The notes: generated by a model from the sequence alone, not told the origin. A DNA stretch of 38,666 nucleotides from Paracoccus marinus (GCF_007018965.1 NZ_VJYZ01000016.1:1-38666); one strand, 5' to 3'. Shown: positions 16,450 through 24,994, counted from the stretch's first letter. Numbers and translations: made by a program.

Positions 16450-17312
16450 CCGATTTCAACAGGCTGACCATCGTTGCGGCCGTAGAGGTCATCGCGGATT
16501 TCAAGGCGCATAGCGACATGAATGTCCTTGAGGTCCAGTGGGACATTGAGAAGTACATATCGACGTCGTCCAAGTCGGCAAGGATAGCGAGCTGGTCCAA
16601 GGTTGCGACCGGCCTTGACCCCTTCGTGATGACCGAGACGGGGAAGATGAAGTTCAGCCGCGCGATTGTAGAGTTGGCTGTCCAAGCTCCGGATCACAAG
16701 AGGAGCGGACCTGTTTGGCGGAAATTCATCGCTGGATTGAGGTTCGACGGCTTCGAAATTGTCGTTGATCGAGTTCCAGACCCTAGCGGAAGGCAGTCGA
16801 TCTTCGGCGACGGCCCGAGCGAGATTGAAGTCGCAACACTTCGGCGGATGCTGCCCGACGACCTGCCAGGTTTGGACTTGCGCGAGGCAGAAAATGAGGT
16901 CGACAACCTGCTGCGGAAGCACAAATTAACGGTCGCGGCAGGCCATCTGCAGATGGCCCTTTCGGCATTCCAGAGGGGCGAATGGTCGTCGGCCAATGGC
17001 GAGCTCCGGAAACTATATGAAAGCTACCTAGACGAGATCGCCAATCGCTTGGGCTATTCTGGCTCGGGCGATAGTAAGGCCCGCCGAGATTTTCTTGGCT
17101 CGGGCGTGACGCCGCCATTCTTGCTGGAAGAGTACAATGAATGGCACCCACAAAAGACCCAGTTTGTGCAGGGCCTGATGAACCGAATGCATCCGCATGG
17201 TGGCCACGCAGGTCTGTCAGAAGAAGAGGACGCAACCTTCCGACTTCAAGTAACACTCATCACAGCGCGCCTTTTCCTGCGGCGTCTTGACCAAAGGGTC
17301 TCTGCGCAATGA
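16446..17312 (+). CDS. HEPN/Abi_C-like protein of the defence cassette
   Basis: This is a 288-aa protein. Residues about 1-150 form an unknown N-terminal region. Residues about 155-285 are helical and resemble the C-terminal domain of abortive-infection proteins: LQMALSAFQRGEWSSANGELRKLYESYLDEIANRLG, then NRMHPHGGHAGLS. R247 and H254 give an R-X6-H spacing consistent with HEPN ribonucleases. A growth-arrest effector or sensor role is therefore plausible but inferred. It overlaps both the methyltransferase and the next gene by 4 bases, so it is almost certainly a component of the same system. Confidence 0.7.
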   Translation: MTDFNRLTIVAAVEVIADFKAHSDMNVLEVQWDIEKYISTSSKSARIASWSKVATGLDPFVMTETGKMKFSRAIVELAVQAPDHKRSGPVWRKFIAGLRFDGFEIVVDRVPDPSGRQSIFGDGPSEIEVATLRRMLPDDLPGLDLREAENEVDNLLRKHKLTVAAGHLQMALSAFQRGEWSSANGELRKLYESYLDEIANRLGYSGSGDSKARRDFLGSGVTPPFLLEEYNEWHPQKTQFVQGLMNRMHPHGGHAGLSEEEDATFRLQVTLITARLFLRRLDQRVSAQ

Positions 17313-18283
17313 TAGCGAGCGAGACCGATTTCTGGACTGACGACACTTCTGTGCTGTTCACATCATTCTGGGGATGGACCCCGGAGACGTGGGGCACAGT
17401 CGGATGGTCTGGCAATCGGGGAAAGACGCGGCGCGCCAATCTGCTGACGGGCCTGACTGATCCGTTCATTACGGTATGCTATGTCACGAGCAACAAGACC
17501 TACATCGACCCGAAGCTGAAGGGGATGATCGCAGGTTTCATGCTGGTGACCCACGAGACGGGTGATCGCGATGAGTTCACGCACCCGATCCACCATGCAC
17601 GAGATCGTGACCAGTGGAGGTACTCGCTTCGGGCCGTGCGCGCCTTCAGCTATCTGCCGGAATATCGGCTTCGTGCGCAGGATGTCTTTCCTGAACTATC
17701 GCGGACGGCGCGGCACGTGTCGGCGATGGGGAAAGTCATTGCTGAAAGCACAACGATCAACTTGCTGCGGCAGACCCCTTGGGTAGAGGTTCCCATATAC
17801 TCCTCCGCAATGATGGATGTCTCGGACGACACTGAAGAGGGCGCAACGAGCGGATCTGTCCGGGCCGGGCCCGACAACGAAGGCGGCTACTCGGTTCCGC
17901 CAAGGTTCGGAAAGCTGCCTCGCGACCTCTATGTTCTGAAGCTGGAGGGCAACACGGATGCCTATCTTGGACGCTCAGCCGAAGGGCGCGCGATCTACAA
18001 GATTGGACTTTCGGCAAGCCCTGACATGCGCCGTCAGTCATTCCAGAAGTCGATGCCTCGGGGCGCATTTAAATGGGCTACAGTCAGGACAAGCAGCGGA
18101 TCCGGGTTTTCCGCGTTCCATTCCTTTGACGCTGCAGTCGCCAGTGAGAACACCATCAAACAGCAACTGGCCAAATGTGCTGAATGGCTGGGTGGTGAAT
18201 TCTATCTGGCCAAAGAAGATGATATTGAAGCGGCGTGGCATGCTGCGCATGCGTCATTGCACGTTGGTGGCGGCAAGGTATGA
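17309..18283 (+). CDS. GIY-YIG-like nuclease fused to an unknown N-terminal domain
   Basis: This 324-aa protein has two parts. Residues about 12-145 form a compact domain rich in W, F and Y (FTSFWGWTPETWGTVGW, then DPKLKGMIAGFMLVTHET); it reminds me of PUA/EVE-type base-reading folds, though I cannot prove this. Residues about 204-315 resemble the T5orf172/GIY-YIG family: RDLYVLKL (205-212), AIYKIGLS (228-235), an arginine-bearing helix after it, E280, and GGEFYL. I infer a reader-nuclease that senses a base modification or end and cuts. It is in a 4-base overlap with the HEPN-like gene and 3 bases before the helicase. Confidence 0.65.
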   Translation: MIASETDFWTDDTSVLFTSFWGWTPETWGTVGWSGNRGKTRRANLLTGLTDPFITVCYVTSNKTYIDPKLKGMIAGFMLVTHETGDRDEFTHPIHHARDRDQWRYSLRAVRAFSYLPEYRLRAQDVFPELSRTARHVSAMGKVIAESTTINLLRQTPWVEVPIYSSAMMDVSDDTEEGATSGSVRAGPDNEGGYSVPPRFGKLPRDLYVLKLEGNTDAYLGRSAEGRAIYKIGLSASPDMRRQSFQKSMPRGAFKWATVRTSSGSGFSAFHSFDAAVASENTIKQQLAKCAEWLGGEFYLAKEDDIEAAWHAAHASLHVGGGKV

Positions 18284-18286
18284 ATA

Positions 18287-20332
18287 ATGCAGAAAAATAG
18301 TGTCCCCTCTGTCTCCGTCACCTATGCCCGCAACGGCAGCTCGACCACTGCCAACGAACTCGGCATGCGCGTCATGCAGGAACGCGCATATGAAAAACGT
18401 GGCGAGCAATACCTTCTGATCAAGTCGCCCCCGGCCAGCGGCAAAAGCCGGGCGTTGATGTTCATCGCGCTGGACAAGCTGCACAACCAGGGCCTCCGGC
18501 AGGCGATCATCGTCGTGCCAGAAAAATCTATCGGGTCCAGCTTTGCCGATGAGCCACTGTCGAAGTTCGGTTTTTGGGCGGATTGGAAGGTTGAGCCGCG
18601 GTGGAACCTTTGCAACTCGCCCGGCACGGATGGTGGCAAGGTGAACTCGGTCGGTGCGTTTCTAGAGAGCAGCGACGGCGTGCTGGTCTGCACCCATGCC
18701 ACCTTCCGCTTTGCGGTGGAACGGTTCGGGGTCGAGGCCTTTGACGACCGCCTGATCGCCATCGACGAATTCCACCATGTCAGCGCCAACCCCGACAACA
18801 AGCTGGGTGGGCACCTCGGATCATTCATGGCGCGTGACAGGGCCCATATCGTGGCCATGACCGGCAGCTATTTCCGCGGCGACGCCGAGGCGGTGCTTAT
18901 GCCGACCGACGAGGCCAAGTTTGAAACGGTGACCTATACCTATTACGAGCAGTTGAACGGCTATGAACACCTGAAAAACCTCGACATCGGGTATTTCTTC
19001 TACAACGGCCCCTATGTAGACGACATCCTGAGGGTGCTGGACGCAGGACAGAAGACGATTTTGCACATCCCCAATGTGAATGCCCGCGAAAGCACCAAGG
19101 ACAAGCACCGCGAGGTAGAGCACATCCTCGATGCCCTTGGCGAATGGCAGGGCACCGATCCGGTGACAGGGTTCCAGCTGGTCAAGGTGCCAGATGGCCG
19201 GGTGCTGCGCATCGCCGATCTGGTCGATGACGAAGGCCCTCGGCGCGACCGCGTGTCGGCTGCCCTGAAAGACCCGGCCCAGAAGATGAACCGCGACCAT
19301 GTAGACATCATCATCGCGCTGGGTATGGCGAAGGAAGGCTTTGACTGGATCTGGTGTGAACATGCGCTGACCGTCGGCTATCGGGCCAGCCTAACCGAGG
19401 TGGTGCAGATCATCGGCCGCGCCACGCGCGATGCGCCGGGCAAGGTGACGGCGCGCTTCACCAACCTGATTGCCGAACCTGACGCCTCGGAAGGGGCTGT
19501 GACTGAGGCCGTGAACGATACGCTCAAGGCAATTGCCGCCAGTCTGCTGATGGAACAGGTTCTGGCGCCGCGCTTTGAATTTAAGCCGAAGACGGTGGCC
19601 AGCACGGCTGAGCCGGGCTTTGACTATGGTGAAGCGGGCTATGATCCGACGAAATGCAATGTCGGGTTCAATCCGACCAGCGGCAAGTTCCAGATCGAGA
19701 TCAAGGGTTTGGCCGAACCGAAAAGCGAGTTCGCGCAGCGCGTCTGCACGCAGGATCTGAACGAGGTGATCACTGCCTTTGTCCAGGACAAGACCACCAT
19801 CGAGCGCGGACTGTTCGATTCCGAAATGGTGCCGGAAGAGCTGACGCAAGTTCGCATGGGCAAGATCGTCAAGGACAGGTACCCGCAGCTGGACGATCAC
19901 GACCAGGAGGCGGTTCGGCAGCATGCCGTTGCCGCCCTGAACCTGACGCAGAAGGCCAAAGAGCTAGCCCTTTCCGGCAATGACCCGGAGCGGACGGGCA
20001 ACACTGCCCTCATTGACGGTGTCAGGAAGTTTATGAATGTCCGAAATTTGGACATCGACTTGATCGACCGGATCAACCCATTTGGCGAAGCGTACGCGAT
20101 CCTTGCCAAGACGATGAGCGAAGAAAGCCTCAAGCGTGTGGCGGCGGTGATTTCCGCAAAGAAGGTGAACCTGACGCCTGAAGAGGCGCGCGACCTTGCC
20201 AAAAGGGCTTTGAAATTCAAGCAGGAGCGCGGACGTCTTCCGTCAATTACCTCGATGGACGCCTGGGAAAAGCGTATGGCAGAAGGCGTCGCATTCCTTG
20301 CCCGCATGAAAGCTGAAGCTGCAAATGGCTGA
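18287..20332 (+). CDS. SF2 DEAD/DEAH-type helicase of the defence cassette
   Basis: This is a 681-aa superfamily 2 helicase/translocase. Motif I is SPPASGKSR (47-55), motif II IDEFHH (159-164), motif III MTGSY (191-195) and motif VI QIIGRATR (374-381). The first 400 residues hold both RecA lobes. The C-terminal 280 residues are helical and charged, probably for partner binding. Such helicases power restriction complexes. The downstream GIY-YIG gene overlaps its end by 8 bases, which suggests that helicase and nuclease are made as a pair. It could also act as a stand-alone translocase; no nuclease motif is seen within it. Confidence 0.85.
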   Translation: MQKNSVPSVSVTYARNGSSTTANELGMRVMQERAYEKRGEQYLLIKSPPASGKSRALMFIALDKLHNQGLRQAIIVVPEKSIGSSFADEPLSKFGFWADWKVEPRWNLCNSPGTDGGKVNSVGAFLESSDGVLVCTHATFRFAVERFGVEAFDDRLIAIDEFHHVSANPDNKLGGHLGSFMARDRAHIVAMTGSYFRGDAEAVLMPTDEAKFETVTYTYYEQLNGYEHLKNLDIGYFFYNGPYVDDILRVLDAGQKTILHIPNVNARESTKDKHREVEHILDALGEWQGTDPVTGFQLVKVPDGRVLRIADLVDDEGPRRDRVSAALKDPAQKMNRDHVDIIIALGMAKEGFDWIWCEHALTVGYRASLTEVVQIIGRATRDAPGKVTARFTNLIAEPDASEGAVTEAVNDTLKAIAASLLMEQVLAPRFEFKPKTVASTAEPGFDYGEAGYDPTKCNVGFNPTSGKFQIEIKGLAEPKSEFAQRVCTQDLNEVITAFVQDKTTIERGLFDSEMVPEELTQVRMGKIVKDRYPQLDDHDQEAVRQHAVAALNLTQKAKELALSGNDPERTGNTALIDGVRKFMNVRNLDIDLIDRINPFGEAYAILAKTMSEESLKRVAAVISAKKVNLTPEEARDLAKRALKFKQERGRLPSITSMDAWEKRMAEGVAFLARMKAEAANG

Positions 20333-21515
20333 TTTTACTGACGACGATGATGCACTCCTGGCGGAACTTGGCGTAGAAATCGAGGCCAAGCGGGTCGGAT
20401 CGCGCACGCCGCAGCAGGAACGGATCATCGCGGGCTTCGAGGACATCCAGCGATTTGTGGAAGAGCATGGCCATGCCCCGCAGCATGGGGAGGAACGGGA
20501 CATTTTTGAACGGATTTATGCCGTTCGTCTCGACCGGATTGCCCAGTTGCCGGAATGCCGCGATCTGGTGGCTCCCCTCGATCATCAAGGCCTGTTGAGC
20601 GGTCATGCTGTCGCGTCAGAAGACGAAGCAGACGAACTGGACGATGATGCCTTGCTTGCAGCGCTGGGCGTTGATGATGAATTGTTGGATATCACGGATC
20701 TGCGCCATGTTCGGCCGAGCGCCGAAAAGCGTGCGGCAGAGGAAATCGCCAACCGTGAACGGTGCGCAGACTTCGCCACCTTCAAGCCATTGTTTGAGCA
20801 GGTTCAGCGTGATCTGGATCAGGGCGTCCGGACTGCGCGCAGGTTCGAACGAAAATCAGAAATCGAGCCTGGCAGGTTCTTCATCCTCGGCGGTCAGAAG
20901 GCTTACGTCGCGGAGAAGGGGAAAGTCGAGATCAATGCCAACGGCAATTCCGATGCACGTCTGCGTGTGATTTTCGACAATGGAACGGAAAGCAATCTGC
21001 TGATGCGGTCGCTGCAGAAGGCTCTGACCTCTGACGAGGCAGGTCGTCGCATCGACGATCCTGTCGCCGGGCCGCTGTTCGCCGATCAGCCACAGGAAGG
21101 AGACGCTGCCAGTGGCACAATCTATGTGCTTCGCAGCAAATCCGATCACCCGATGGTCGCGGCGCACCGCGAACTGGTTCACAAGATCGGCGTGACAGGT
21201 AACGGCGTGAAACAACGGATTGCGGGCGCAAACCTGCAGCCGACCTTTCTGCTGGCGGATGTCGAGGTGGTTGCCACCTATGAACTATTCAACATCAACC
21301 GGTCGAAACTAGAGAATCTGATCCACCGGATCTTCGACCCCGCAAGGTTTGACGTGGAGATCATTGATCGCTTTGGCCGTCCTTACGTACCGAAAGAATG
21401 GTTCATGGTGCCACTTTTCGTGATCGACGAGGCAGTGGACCGGATCAGGGATGGCACGATAGTCGGCTACCGCTATGATCCGAAGTCTGCACAGCTCATC
21501 AAGCTAACGTCCTGA
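20325..21515 (+). CDS. GIY-YIG nuclease family protein paired with the helicase
   Basis: This 396-aa protein has an acidic N-terminus (residues 1-125, D/E-rich), a conserved middle domain (about 150-245; GRFFILGGQKAYVAEKG, then RLRVIFDNGTESNLLMRSLQ) and a C-terminal GIY-YIG-type nuclease domain (about 264-365; GTIYVLRS, HKIGVTG, an arginine helix, E in SKLENLIH, and VPKEWF). It is the last gene of the cassette, starting 8 bases inside the helicase gene. I infer that it is the cutting subunit for the helicase. The operon contains a second, different GIY-YIG-like protein, an uncommon pairing. Confidence 0.82.
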   Translation: MADFTDDDDALLAELGVEIEAKRVGSRTPQQERIIAGFEDIQRFVEEHGHAPQHGEERDIFERIYAVRLDRIAQLPECRDLVAPLDHQGLLSGHAVASEDEADELDDDALLAALGVDDELLDITDLRHVRPSAEKRAAEEIANRERCADFATFKPLFEQVQRDLDQGVRTARRFERKSEIEPGRFFILGGQKAYVAEKGKVEINANGNSDARLRVIFDNGTESNLLMRSLQKALTSDEAGRRIDDPVAGPLFADQPQEGDAASGTIYVLRSKSDHPMVAAHRELVHKIGVTGNGVKQRIAGANLQPTFLLADVEVVATYELFNINRSKLENLIHRIFDPARFDVEIIDRFGRPYVPKEWFMVPLFVIDEAVDRIRDGTIVGYRYDPKSAQLIKLTS

Positions 21516-21603
21516 CCCCCCCACGGCATGGTTCCTCCCCGGCCCCGAACGTATGCGGGGGGGCGCAGCGCGGCGGTTCGCTAGCGTGAGGCATTTTCAC
21601 CGG

Positions 21604-21762
21604 GGAAGCCAGGCGGAAGCCACCTTGCGCGCTGACGCCCGAATTCGTGAGTCAGATCAGCGGCTTGCGGAATCACGATCTGGCCGGGGTGGATTCCCGG
21701 CGGGAAGCCAGGGAAGCCACCTCCGGGGAAGCCAGGTGGCCGGAAGCCACCCCGGAAAGCCA
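21604..21762 (+). repeat. GGAAGCCA octamer repeat block
   Basis: Six exact GGAAGCCA copies lie at 21604, 21615, 21703, 21712, 21727 and 21742, with a seventh variant (GGAAAGCCA) at 21754. They occur as close pairs spaced 9-15 bases apart, in one orientation. The spacing is too short and irregular for CRISPR. They could be protein-binding sites or a recombination-prone short repeat. Confidence 0.7.
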
Positions 21763-21847
21763 ATTCGTCAGAAGCTGTTGAATCCGCTTCACTTTTCGGG
21801 TTGACAGACCTGCCCCCATTGACCTACCCCTTGATCATCGAAGAATT

Positions 21848-21888
21848 GCGCCCGGAGGAACCCCCTCGCGGGCGCTTTTCATTTTCCT
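21848..21888 (+). terminator. Intrinsic terminator upstream of the first ParB-methyltransferase gene
   Basis: Stem GCGCCCG (21848-21854) pairs with CGGGCGC (21869-21875) and is followed by TTTTCATTTTCC. It points along the plus strand, so it should stop transcripts from the defence cassette before the ParB-methyltransferase gene, which starts 24 bases downstream. Confidence 0.7.
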
Positions 21889-21912
21889 TCCCCACATCCC
21901 GAGCCCCATCCC

Positions 21913-23175
21913 ATGGACCTCGTCTTCGCGCCGAGCCAGGTAGAGTCTTGGCCGATTACCCGGCTGCGCCCCTATGCCCGCAATGCCAAGATGCATGGCA
22001 ACGATCAGGTGGCGAAGATCGCCGCCAGCATGGCCAAGTTCGGCTGGACCGTGCCCTGCATGGTGGCCGACGACGGCGAGCTGATCGCGGGCCATGGGCG
22101 AGTGCTTGCCGCGACCATGCTCGGCCTGACCGAGGTGCCGGTGATCCGGCTCAGCCATCTCGACGAGGCGGAACGCCGGGCCTACCGGATCGCCGACAAC
22201 AAGCTGACCGAACTGGGCGAATGGGACGAGGCCCTGCTGCGCGACGAGATCGCGGGGCTGCTGGCCGGGGATTTCGACCTGACCCTGCTCGGCATCAGCG
22301 ACGATGACCTCGACGCGTTGCTGCGGGATCCCGAGGCGCTGGGCGGGGATGGCGCGGCCGAGGGCGAGGACGACGTTCCGGAATTGCCGATCACTCCGGT
22401 GTCGGTGCCGGGCGACCTCTGGCAGTTCGGCGCGCACCGGCTGATCTGCGGCGACAGCACCGCGGCCGATGTGGTCGGGCGGCTGCTGGGCGATGTGCGC
22501 CCCCTGTTAATGGTCACCGACCCGCCCTACGGCGTGGAGTACGATCCCTCCTGGCGCAATCAGGCGGGCGCCGCCAAGACGAAACGCACCGGCAAGGTGC
22601 TGAACGACGACCGCGCTGACTGGCGCGAGGCATGGGCGCTGTTCCCCGGTGATGTCGCCTATGTCTGGCACGGCGCCCTGCATGCGGCGACCGTGGCGGA
22701 CAGCCTGGCGGCCGCGGGTTTCGCCATCCGGTCGCAGATCATCTGGGCCAAGGACCGGCTGGTCCTCAGCCGCGGTGACTATCACTGGCAGCACGAACCC
22801 TGCTGGTATGCGGTGCGTGCCAAGGGCAAGGGCCATTGGGCCGGGGACCGCAAGCAGACCACGCTCTGGCAGATCGCCAACCGGGATCAGGATGCCGATA
22901 CCATGCATGGCACGCAGAAGCCGGTTGAATGCATGCGGCGGCCGATCCTGAACAACTCCAGCCCCGGTCAGGCGGTCTACGAGCCGTTCATGGGATCCGG
23001 CACCACGCTGATCGCGGCCGAAACCACAGGCCGTGTCTGCTTCGGGGTCGAGTTGAACCCGGCCTATGTCGACGTGGCCGTCGAGCGCTGGCAGTCATTC
23101 ACCGGTCTGGAGGCCGTGCTGGCGGAAACCGGCGAGGCCTTCGCCGCCCTCAAGTCAAGGAGACTGGCGACATGA
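21913..23175 (+). CDS. ParB-domain/DNA methyltransferase fusion (DPPY type)
   Basis: This is a 420-aa fusion. Residues 1-110 form a ParB/Sulfiredoxin-like domain (LRPYARNAKMH, then GHGRVLAA at 60-67). Residues about 165-410 are a DNA amino-methyltransferase of the ParB-MTase phage family: CGDST, motif IV DPPY (203-206), YEPFMGSGTTL and the late ELNPAYVDVAVERW. DPPY favours N6-adenine methylation. Phages use such enzymes to mask sites from host restriction. It starts the operon after the terminator and ends 4 bases inside the next gene. A paralogue with SPPY lies one gene downstream. Confidence 0.88.
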   Translation: MDLVFAPSQVESWPITRLRPYARNAKMHGNDQVAKIAASMAKFGWTVPCMVADDGELIAGHGRVLAATMLGLTEVPVIRLSHLDEAERRAYRIADNKLTELGEWDEALLRDEIAGLLAGDFDLTLLGISDDDLDALLRDPEALGGDGAAEGEDDVPELPITPVSVPGDLWQFGAHRLICGDSTAADVVGRLLGDVRPLLMVTDPPYGVEYDPSWRNQAGAAKTKRTGKVLNDDRADWREAWALFPGDVAYVWHGALHAATVADSLAAAGFAIRSQIIWAKDRLVLSRGDYHWQHEPCWYAVRAKGKGHWAGDRKQTTLWQIANRDQDADTMHGTQKPVECMRRPILNNSSPGQAVYEPFMGSGTTLIAAETTGRVCFGVELNPAYVDVAVERWQSFTGLEAVLAETGEAFAALKSRRLAT

Positions 23176-23675
23176 ACGATGTCCTCGCCATCCAGCAGGC
23201 TGCAACCAGCGATGACGAAATCGCCGTGCTCGCCAGCGCGGTGACCGACTATCAAGAAAAGCTGCGCGACGCGAAAGGCTATCCCCGGATCAATGCGCTG
23301 CAACAGGATCTGCAGGCGACGCGCCAGCGCTTGGCCGTGCTCTTCGGCGAACGCCATGGCTGGCACCTGTCCCGGTCGGACTTTTCGCCCTCGGTGCTGG
23401 CGCGGCGCGGATTGTTCAATGGTCGCGGCTATCACGTTGATCCCTGGCCGCACTCACTTGTCGACCATGGCTATTTCTACCGGAAGGACCGGAAGGCCGC
23501 CGCGGTGGCAGCGCATCTCTAAGGCGACTTCGATGCCGCGAAGCGTCAGGACACCGAAGCGACCGCGGCGCTCTACGGGCTTCGCGTCACCTGGCCCGAG
23601 GACTTCCCAAGCTGGTATCTCCCCGGCCGAACCACGCTGATCGTCTGTACGCCGCTGGCTGGACCTGCGTCATGA
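23172..23675 (+). pseudogene. Phage hypothetical gene broken by a premature TAA
   Basis: The frame starts at ATG 23172, overlapping the preceding stop, and encodes 116 residues up to TAA at 23520-23522 (HGWHLSRSDFSPSVLARRGLF, then DHGYFYRKDRKAAAVAAHL). Directly after the stop the same frame stays open with good codon use for 50 codons (GDFDAAKRQDTEATAALYGL, then WYLPGRTTLIVCTP), ending in TGA at 23673-23675, which overlaps the next ATG as an intact operon gene would. The simplest reading is a sense codon mutated to TAA. The first half may still be translated. The function is unknown to me. Confidence 0.7.
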
Positions 23676-24994
23676 TCATGCCACCCAGCCGGATCGAGCA
23701 TTGGCCGCTGGCCCGCCTCCGGCCCTATGCCCGGAATGCCAAGACCCACGACGCCGATCAGGTGGCAAAGATCGCCGCCAGCATGGCCGAGTTCGGCTGG
23801 ACCGTCCCCTGCCTCGTCGCTGCCGACGGCGAGTTGATTGCGGGGCACGGCCGTGTCCTCGCTGCAACCCAGCTCGGGCTGACCGAGGCGCCGGTGATCG
23901 TGCTGGGTCATCTGACAGAGGCTCAGCGCCGCGCCTATCGGATCGCCGACAACAAGCTGACCGAACTGGGCGGATGGGACGAGGCACTGCTGCTCGAGGA
24001 ACTGCGGGTGCTGATGGCCGAGGATTTTGACCTCGGGCTGATCGGGATCCCCGAGGACGAGCTGGACGCGCTGCTGCATGAGGCAGATGACCGCGCGCCC
24101 ATCGACGACGACACCGCCGACACCATCCCCGAGGCCCCGGCCGAGCCGATCACCCGCCCAGGCGACGTCTGGCAGCTCGGGCATCACCGGCTGATCTGCG
24201 GCGATGCCACCGACCCGGCCGTGGTGGCCCGGCTGATGGACGGGGCGCAGGCCTCGCTGATGTTCACCTCCCCGCCCTACGCGCAGCAGCGCGACTATGG
24301 CGCGGCGAAGGAGAAGGTCGGCGACTGGGACGCGCTGATGCAAGGTGTCTTCGCCGCGGCGCCCGTCACCGCCGATGCCCAGCTGCTGGTCAACCTCGGC
24401 CTCGTCCACCGCGACGGCGAGTGGCTCCCGTACTGGGAGGGATGGGTTGACTGGATTCGCGCACAGGGCTGGCGGCGCTTCGGCTGGTATGTCTGGGACC
24501 AGGGGCCCGGCCTGCCCGGCGACTGGAACGGGCGGCTGGCGCCCTCGCACGAGTTCATCTTCCACTTCAACCGCCAGCCGCGGAAGCCGAACAAGACGGT
24601 CGAGAGCAAGCACGCGGGCGAAAAACTGGGCGGCGGCGGGTTGCGCGGGGCCGACGGCACGGTCCATCGCAAGACCGGCTTCGGCAACGCCATCCAGAGC
24701 CACCGCATCCCCGACAGCGTGTTCCGCATCATGCGCCACAAGGGCGGGCTGGGTGCCGCCGGATCGCACCCGGCCGTGTTCCCGGTGGCGCTGGTCGAGG
24801 CGGTACTGGAGGCCTTCACCGATCTCGGCGACCTCGTGTTCGAACCCTTCTGCGGCTCCGGCACCCAGCTGATCGCCGCGGAACGCACCGGGCGGCGCTG
24901 CTGCGCAGTGGAACTGGATCCGGTCTATTGCGATGTCGCCGTGCGGCGGTGGGAGATGGCGACGGGGCGGAAGGCCTACAGCAAATCCACCTAG
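23672..24994 (+). CDS. ParB-domain/DNA methyltransferase fusion (SPPY type)
   Basis: This is a 440-aa paralogue of the gene at 21913, with an N-terminal ParB-like domain (GHGRVLAA at about 58-65; the first 110 residues are very similar to the paralogue). The methyltransferase domain has CGDAT, motif IV SPPY (200-203, usual for N4-cytosine enzymes), WDQGPGLPGDWNG and FEPFCGSGTQLI. The target and methylated base probably differ from the first copy. It starts inside an ATGA overlap with the broken gene. A clear drop in GC follows its stop, where the DUF3883-like cargo gene begins. Confidence 0.88.
   Translation: MIMPPSRIEHWPLARLRPYARNAKTHDADQVAKIAASMAEFGWTVPCLVAADGELIAGHGRVLAATQLGLTEAPVIVLGHLTEAQRRAYRIADNKLTELGGWDEALLLEELRVLMAEDFDLGLIGIPEDELDALLHEADDRAPIDDDTADTIPEAPAEPITRPGDVWQLGHHRLICGDATDPAVVARLMDGAQASLMFTSPPYAQQRDYGAAKEKVGDWDALMQGVFAAAPVTADAQLLVNLGLVHRDGEWLPYWEGWVDWIRAQGWRRFGWYVWDQGPGLPGDWNGRLAPSHEFIFHFNRQPRKPNKTVESKHAGEKLGGGGLRGADGTVHRKTGFGNAIQSHRIPDSVFRIMRHKGGLGAAGSHPAVFPVALVEAVLEAFTDLGDLVFEPFCGSGTQLIAAERTGRRCCAVELDPVYCDVAVRRWEMATGRKAYSKST

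Larger units (their letters stand above)
21516..21912. other. Repeat-rich non-coding junction between defence cassette and phage genes
   Basis: About 400 bases with no supportable gene. It starts with a C-rich/G-rich inverted segment (CCCCCCC near 21516-21523 and GGGGGGGCGC near 21557-21566). An octamer repeat block (GGAAGCCA, six exact copies) follows, and then a strong terminator at 21848-21888. The cassette ends right at its left edge, so this is the right-hand boundary of the insertion. It may be an original phage regulatory or packaging region next to which the cassette landed. Confidence 0.6.

Noticed and set aside
21604..21762. Possible CRISPR array
   Set aside because: Repeat unit is only 8 bases with irregular 9- to 88-base spacing; no cas genes nearby.
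21801..22307. 168-aa plus-strand open frame before and across the start of the ParB-methyltransferase gene
   Set aside because: Crosses the terminator and runs out of frame through the ParB domain; Arg/Gly/Pro-rich composition.
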